DNA from: Crotalaria pallida | Lineage: Eukaryota > Streptophyta > Magnoliopsida > Fabales > Fabaceae | Direction of reading: 5' to 3' | Assembly (NCBI GenBank): GCA_037953625.1 | Contig: CM075652.1 | Location: 53,003,501-53,067,500, forward strand | DNA length: 64,000 nucleotides | In this document: piece by piece, positions 57,745 through 64,000 of the stretch | Layout: every line of letters starts with the position of its first letter | Position numbering within the stretch: position 1 is the first letter of the stretch | Program-made: the position numbers and the translations under genes | Notes under the pieces: model-generated | Seen by the model: only the letters and a program-made list of their open reading frames with translations | Database searches by the model: none | Told to the model about the DNA's origin: nothing

Positions 57745-60700
57745 TGTAACACCCCGATTTGGAACTTAGAATTTTCACCAAAAATTTGAGCCATTTTTTT
57801 TAATAAACATTTCCAAAGTCAGTTCATTTTAATTCTTTTACCAAAAAGGTTTTTATAAAACAATTTGATTCACTTGGTTTCAAATTATTTGATTCATAAA
57901 CTTGCAACATAAAATTCCTTTCCAAAAACAGATGTTACTAACTTATTTCCAAAAAGCTCCTTTTTGTGATCCCAAATTTATTCAATGGTTAACTGGCGGA
58001 AAAACATTTAATTATTTAAATGAACTTCATAAATAATCAAAAAGAACTTCTTTTATTCCATTTATAATAATCCATATTACAACTGGGGTTACATTCGGGA
58101 CAGATTAATCATGTCCTAATCACCTTAAGATAGGATACAAAGCAAAGACTAGCCTATCTTATATTACAAGTCTTCATTGCTATCTTCCATTACAAGTGTC
58201 TAGAAGATTCCTCGATTGCCGCTTCTGCTTCCTCCTTGTATGTGCGTCATCTCTCATTATCCTCTTCCTGTCTTAAGCTACCACTCCTTGATTTGCCATC
58301 TGTGGACATTGTTCCCCAATGTCCACAAGAAAGGGAAATAGAGAGAGTAAGCACTTCCGAACGATATTATCGTCGACGGCGTGAGCTTACCATAGGGGAA
58401 TATTAAGACCACACAAACATGTACATCATTATTACCATTATCTTATTGCATTTGTTACCATAAAATCTTTTTCCAAAAAGGGTATACCTCTTAAAAACCA
58501 TAGCTGTTATATTTAATTATCTTTAGTCTCTAAGTTTCATACCATCGGTAAATCAAAGGGGGTACCATTACCGAGGTTCAAGGTATGGATATCATACACG
58601 TTACATCTCCTCCACAAGTCCAACCACATCCTAGTTCGGAAAGCAGATGGGACGCACAGGAACCTTAACCACGCCGGCATCGAAGTCGGTAAACGAAAGG
58701 CGATACCACATGCCGGTGGTAAGATATCAAAATTCATGTGACCAGACGCCGGTGGTCAACAAGATTTATTCCACAAAAGTTTCCAAAAACCAAACACCTA
58801 CCGACTTCTAACCTCGTTTAGGTTCCCTCTCACCATCTAGGATTTGCTCAAGGGGTGACAGCACTCTCTCCAGTTGGCCTGCAGTCCTTGCCACGACGAA
58901 AGTCCAGATTCCAGTGAACCTTGCCATTGTAGTCTCTTGACGTTTCACCGTCCTTGCCCTCCCCTATGGCTCCAGCCTCCAAGCATACCTGAGTATCTGT
59001 AGATAAACAGGGTGTCTTTCCTCTCCACTACTTCACTCTCAACGCAAGATTTAGAAAGGGGTTCCTAAATCTTTTAAATTATTGAAATGTTTTACTAAGT
59101 TAACCATTCCTAATTGTGGTCGACCCATTATATCCACACTTCTAATGGGTCTCGACCGCTAAGGGATTGACTTATCACAGGCGCTTCCAAATTACAGCGG
59201 ATTTCAAATTGAGCTCATAACCACGGAGTTCCAGTCACGTGGCCGGCAAAACTTAATGATCAAGCACGTCACTTTGACAGTGCGATCAGGGGATAACATT
59301 ACAAACTTTTATAAATTTCCATATAGATTACGTATCAATTCCTTAACCATAAAGCCTTTAATCAATTCTCAAAATTATCCAATATAACATCATATCAACC
59401 CATTAATCTTCCAATAACAAGATTTTTAACATATAAGCCAGACATATTATCATTATGCATTTAACAATATGTAAACCTCATAATAATAAAGCCAACATCA
59501 TAATAAATCAGAATCCATAACATATACAATCATTATAAAGAGATCGTGTTTTCGTATGAACGGTGGGACACACACACATAATTGCCGTTCTACTACTTAC
59601 CCGATAGATCCCTAGTTCCGACCTTTGAGATGATACGGAACGTCCTAATATTACCCTACATGCCACTATGTCTTAAGAAGGCTTCTCTCTCACCTTGAGT
59701 TGAAGCTACAAAATTAGTGTCCTCTTGAGTTGAAGTCACGTCACCCGAATCCGAACGAAAGCCTTTACCAAATAATATTTACAAAATAATTCCATAAATA
59801 ACTACACAATTCTAATTAAGCAAACCACATTTACAAAAATAGTTCTATAAATATCCATATCAATTAAAAATTGCTATAACTTTTGAACAAACACTATTTT
59901 CTTAAAAATCCTTGATGTCTTGAAAATAAAAACTCTTAGAAAATAAATTACTCCTTTAAAATCAAAACCTTTTTGAAAATCAAACACAGACTACTATATC
60001 AGAAAATTACTTTTTCTCTTTAGCTTTTAAATTATGAAAATCCTCTCCAATCATAATATAACTTTTAAAACATAATCATCATATCTTAAAAATAAATGTC
60101 AATTTTTTTATTTACTATAAATCCTACTTAAAAACTCCTTATAACAACTACCATGTCCAGACCATGCATACAGCAAGAATTTAAAGTATTTTTCTTTTGA
60201 TGCAAATTTTCAATCAGACCAAGTAGTAAACAAATTTTACAAAATCATGTTATAAACACATATATCTAAATGAGAGCATAGATTCAAGTATTCAAAGTTC
60301 AAAACATTTTTTTCTCTATTGCTAATTAACTTATATTACAGACTACAAACAACTTACAGAAAATTACTTTTAATCATCAGCACAATCACAAAATCACATC
60401 TATACTTCCTTTTTATTTTCAAATACTTATAATAAAGATTTTAGCATAAAGCACACATTACCAATTATTTCAAAATAATTTTTATCCCTGATGCAATTAT
60501 TTTACAATTTTGGACAGCACATACACTATTTCTTAAAAATCCATTTTCTCCTAAACGGTTTATCGAAAACACATGCCACTTTTTCCTAGATTTTTATTAC
60601 AAGTCCTATTCTAATAAAATGATTAAATATTATTCAAATAAAGCATATTAGTTTGCTGGACAGACACCATAAGTCCAGTTGCATCACTTCAGGAACTTGA

Positions 60701-61376
60701 ACTAACATATTCTAACATTCCTATATTACTTACATATCAACAAGTTAAGCATAATAAACACATATAAAAATCATTATTTGGGACCTTATACCTTATGAAA
60801 ATAATAATTTTCAGAATTGAGAAAATTTCCAGATCAGAATACATAACACACACTAATAACCATTCATTCACATCAAACAATCATCAAATCAATTAAGAAA
60901 AATTCTCAACATTGGTTTTCTTCTCTTTAATTAATTTCGGCCATAAATATATATAAGAAAATACTCTTTAAATTTTCAAATACATTTAGTTACATAATTT
61001 CATATACTTAAAATAATTACTTTGACTATTAATAACATAAAAATAATCACTTCTTAAGGAAAATTACTTTTTGTACAGTAACTAGTTTACAATTCCTACT
61101 AACTACATAGTCAGACATTTTACACAATCACAAGATAAAATTACCTACTTACTCCTAAACTTACCAAACCAAACATTATAAACCATTTGTAACTTTTAAT
61201 CAAAAACCAATTATACTTCACTGTTAACACCATAAAATCCAGAATTTCATTTGTTTTCATAAACTATTTTCATTTCACTTTTACAACATCAGAGATCAAC
61301 AATCATCCATTTATTCAAACTCTTTTTAAGAAATAAGTCACATAACATTTATACACATAATAACAACAACTATTAC

Positions 61377-61415
<39 letters not shown>

Positions 61416-63145
61416 GCCAAAAATCAAACAAGGCAAAAGACTAAAATTTTTTTATTTTCTTTTTAATACTACATTAAATCTTATAGTTTCAGTAACACAA
61501 AATTTTCAGAATCTTATTTAGTTTCCATTCCTTGTACATTCCTCTTGAATCCAAGGTTAAAGATAAGGGGAGATCATTCTCTTTAAACAATTCATTTTGT
61601 CCCTTATTCCTCAAACCTTAATTCATTTGACCACAAATCAAAAATGTTACCAATAAAAACATAGTTCATTTTAATATAAAAATAAGAATTAGAAGCTTTT
61701 TGTTATTAATATCATAAAAAGAAGTAGAGATTCAAATAACACTAGAAGAAGAGATTAAATGAATTAAAACAGAGACTTAGGGTTACCTTTCCTCCTAAAG
61801 CTAAAAGACTACTTCAATGTGAGAAAATTTTCCTTCTCCTCTTCCTTCAACTCGCCACCCTCCTCTTCCTCTTCTCTTGGAATAATTTTCTTTTTTTCTC
61901 AAAGTAACAACTAGTAGTGTGTGAAATGGTGAGAGGTGGGATGGTCTATTTATAGGTGAAGAGGAGTCAAATTTTCCCCTCATTTCAGATCAAATTCGTC
62001 CCCCCTTCATAGTCAAGGATGAGTCATCAACTTAACTTCATCACTTGAAAACTCACAAGCATTAAATGGGATTTTTTTCAAAAACTATGGCTTATTAACT
62101 TAAGAATGATTCCTCACAATTTTCAGAAAATTCTCCTCTCTCCCTCCTAATATTTTTGGACGGTGCAAATAAAAAAAAATAAGGAGAAAAATTTCCATTG
62201 GTCCATTTTGAATTCACCACAAAATTGACCAATCACATTAAAGCTTTCATTTTCAATAATTCAGAAATAATGAGAAAAATGCTAATATTTGGTCAGAGCA
62301 ACCAGTAGGCATTTAGATAAATATTTACATATATAAATAAAATTATTTTATAGCCCAATAATTTATTTCATGCTCCATAATAATTTTTTCTAAGTTAAAG
62401 ATACCAAAAATTCGTTTATCCCTACTGTACAGTAATTTTTCGTAGATGTCAAAATAAAAATTTTCTTTTCACATATTTAGATACTACATTTCAATACGAT
62501 CGTTTTCATATAAAGTTTATAATTTTTGGACTTACGATTTGAAAGTTATGAATTTTTGAAGCTCTAAGATCATTTCCTTCAAAAATGCACTTCATAAGCT
62601 TTCAAATAATTTTATAATAAGAAAAATACGAAAATATATTTTATTTGAATGGTAGTCCAATAGAAAACCTCAGAAAATGTATTTTTGTTTTTAAAATAAA
62701 ATACACTTGAGTCAAAGGATCATTTAATGCATTAAAACACACCTTTACACTTAAAACTCAAAAATTCGTTCAGTACTGCAGTGATAAAATTTTAAAAACT
62801 CCAAAATAAAAATCAAAGCTTTACATTTTCATAATCTACGTTTTGATACGGTCGTTTTGACATATCATTTGTAATTTTTTGACGTACGGTTTAAAAGATA
62901 TGAATTTCTGAAGATATAATACCTTAATCCTTCAAAAGCATTTCATTTTCTAAGATCATTTAAATCAAATACTATACCTTAAAATATTTTTTTTAAATAC
63001 ATTAGAGAAACATTGGTATGCATATATATATAATTCATACTATGTTAATTAAATCCAGGTATCACAATTTATAAAGAATCAAATATAATATTTTAATTTT
63101 AAATATAAATTCTCAAATAAATTGGGTAAAATTGTGGGTCTCACA
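57745..63145 (-). mobile_element. very long LTR (5.4 kb) of a Ty3/gypsy element
   Basis: On the minus strand the sequence starts TGTGAGACCCACAATTTTAC at 63145, directly after a purine tract (AAGTTGGGGAGGAT, from about 63158), and ends GGGGTGTTACA at 57745. Both ends are standard TG...CA. The interior has no retroviral-type protein domain and is AT-rich with a TA run at 61379-61411. LTRs of about 5 kb are known for some legume gypsy lineages (Ogre, Tekay). Being preceded by a purine tract it is a 3' LTR. The size assumes no unnoticed insertion. Open frames at 58537 and 61801 are not genes. Confidence 0.72.
61379..61411. repeat. TA microsatellite
   Basis: About 32 bp of TA within the long LTR. 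Confidence 0.88.
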
Positions 63146-63369
63146 ATCCTCCCCAACTTAGAGATTTCTCGTCCCCGAGAAATACTATGATATTGAAAAT
63201 AAGGCATAACATTCTTATGGACATAAATGCATTCATGCATTGAATCTTAAAAATTCCAACTTAAAGTATCAAAGTACGAGAAGGAAACTCCTTCAAAACA
63301 AGTCAAGTAACAAAACAATCAAAAGACTAGACAAGACGAGTGGATAAACCCACTTCGTTCAAACAACAT
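63146..63369 (-). other. gypsy purine tract and 3' untranslated part
   Basis: The purine tract AAGTTGGGGAGGAT on the minus strand adjoins the LTR, preceded by TTCTCGGGGACGAG, a block typical just upstream of gypsy 3' LTRs. The rest up to the gag fragment is non-coding. The whole of pol, expected between gag and this point, is absent. Confidence 0.75.
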
Positions 63370-63865
63370 TCAATACAAAACATCAATCCTAAGAACGACT
63401 AGTAGCATTAGCATCCTTATTCCCAACCATAGCAAACACTCTTTTGTTTCCCTTTGGTCTGTCAGAAAACAATTCTTCGAAATGTGTCCTGGTTTGTTGC
63501 AGTTGAAGCAATTGGGATTTTCATAAGGACAGTTGGGTCCATAATGATTCTTGTTGCACTTGTTGCAAAGTGGATGTGCAGTAATTTGTCCTCCGACAGC
63601 ATCTCCATTGTTACCACTAGAATTCCCATGGTCCCCTCGGTTCCCACCATTGTTTTGATTATTCCGATTGTTGTTACGATCATTCCCATGCCTGTTCCGA
63701 TTTCCACCTCTATGATTGTTACTTCCAGCCGAATTGTTGCCTCCAAATATGTTGTTTCTTTGTTCACTTCCTTGCCCATAAGGACCTTGATGTCGGGCTC
63801 TACTGTTCTGGTTTCCAATTTCTGGGGAGTGCCTCATAGGACCACCACTTGAAGCTTGTGCAGCT
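63370..63865 (-). pseudogene. Ty3/gypsy gag fragment with zinc knuckle
   Basis: The minus strand reads an Asn/Gly/Arg-rich linker followed by two cysteine clusters, CNKCNKNHYGPNC and CFNCNKPGHISKNC. The second is a perfect CX2CX4HX4C RNA-binding knuckle; the pair is usual in gypsy gag of the Tekay/Del and related lineages. After the knuckle the frame shifts near 63465 and soon ends. The N-terminal capsid part is missing because the sequence is cut at 63865/63866 by another LTR element. The methionine at 63873 belongs to that element, so it is not the native start. Confidence 0.88.
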
Positions 63866-64000
63866 TGTAACATCCCTAAATTAATTCCAAGCCTAATTAA
63901 TGAATTAATAGGTTTTTAGTGATGGGAATGGGTAGATTAATTACTTAAATAATTTTGGGTGCAAGGTGACTAGTAATTACAAGTTCTAGGGGTTGTATAG
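63866..64000. mobile_element. edge of another LTR element, continuing out of the window
   Basis: TGTAACATCCCTAAATTAAT begins exactly where the gag frame is broken. It has the TGTAACAYCCC terminus shared by many plant gypsy LTRs (compare TGTAACACCCC at 57745), but the following sequence differs from that LTR, so it is not its partner. It may be a solo LTR or a full element. Confidence 0.6.

Noticed and set aside
57745..64000. The termini at 57745 and 63866 considered as the two LTRs of one element
   Set aside because: They share only the TGTAACAYCCC tip. Following sequences differ, and no primer-binding site lies between the second terminus and gag, so they belong to different elements.

Overview
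This is nuclear DNA of a dicot plant, most likely a papilionoid legume. The evidence is an AT-rich background, an intact plant AP2/ERF transcription factor, plant tRNA-derived SINEs, SIRE-like copia LTRs of legume type, very long Ty3/gypsy LTRs and many MITEs. The window is mostly transposable elements. The only intact host gene I can support is one intronless AP2/ERF gene, on the minus strand at 50949-51632.

Layout. 1-910 is the 3' part of a SIRE-like copia LTR. 1125-2790 is a decayed copia pol on the plus strand. 2888-13687 is a four-level nest: a Mutator-type MITE (9-bp target duplication) holds a copia element (2981-13516, two 413-bp LTRs, target duplication AGATT). The copia holds a CACTA transposon (6783-12487, target duplication CAC), which holds a solo SIRE-type LTR (6878-8333, target duplication TGATT). 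The CACTA also carries three exons, with introns, from a host SNF4/AMPK-gamma-like gene. 15690-22260 is a LINE split by a second copia (16260-22129, target duplication CATAT), which is itself split by a TRIM (20884-21206, target duplication ATCGA). 23158-29962 is a third copia (target duplication TTGGA) carrying a 640-bp non-LTR retroposon in its leader.

29963-44532 is AT-rich intergenic DNA with a SINE, several MITEs, a long inverted repeat, a solo LTR, a second TRIM and small tandem repeats. 44533-50228 is a nearly perfect 2.85-kb tandem duplication; each copy contains the same SINE and MITE. The ERF gene follows. Its upstream side is occupied from about 335 bp before the start codon by a MITE split by a 3.9-kb hAT-like element, which contains a Helitron-like end and another MITE. 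From 57745 there is a 5.4-kb LTR of a minus-strand Ty3/gypsy element, its polypurine tract and a gag fragment, cut at 63866 by the edge of another LTR element that leaves the window.

The retroelement coding regions are all broken. Many of the stops are TAG codons at positions where the family has glutamine, which fits deamination of methylated CAG sites. Element boundaries were read by eye from terminal motifs and target-site duplications. Family names finer than superfamily are inference.
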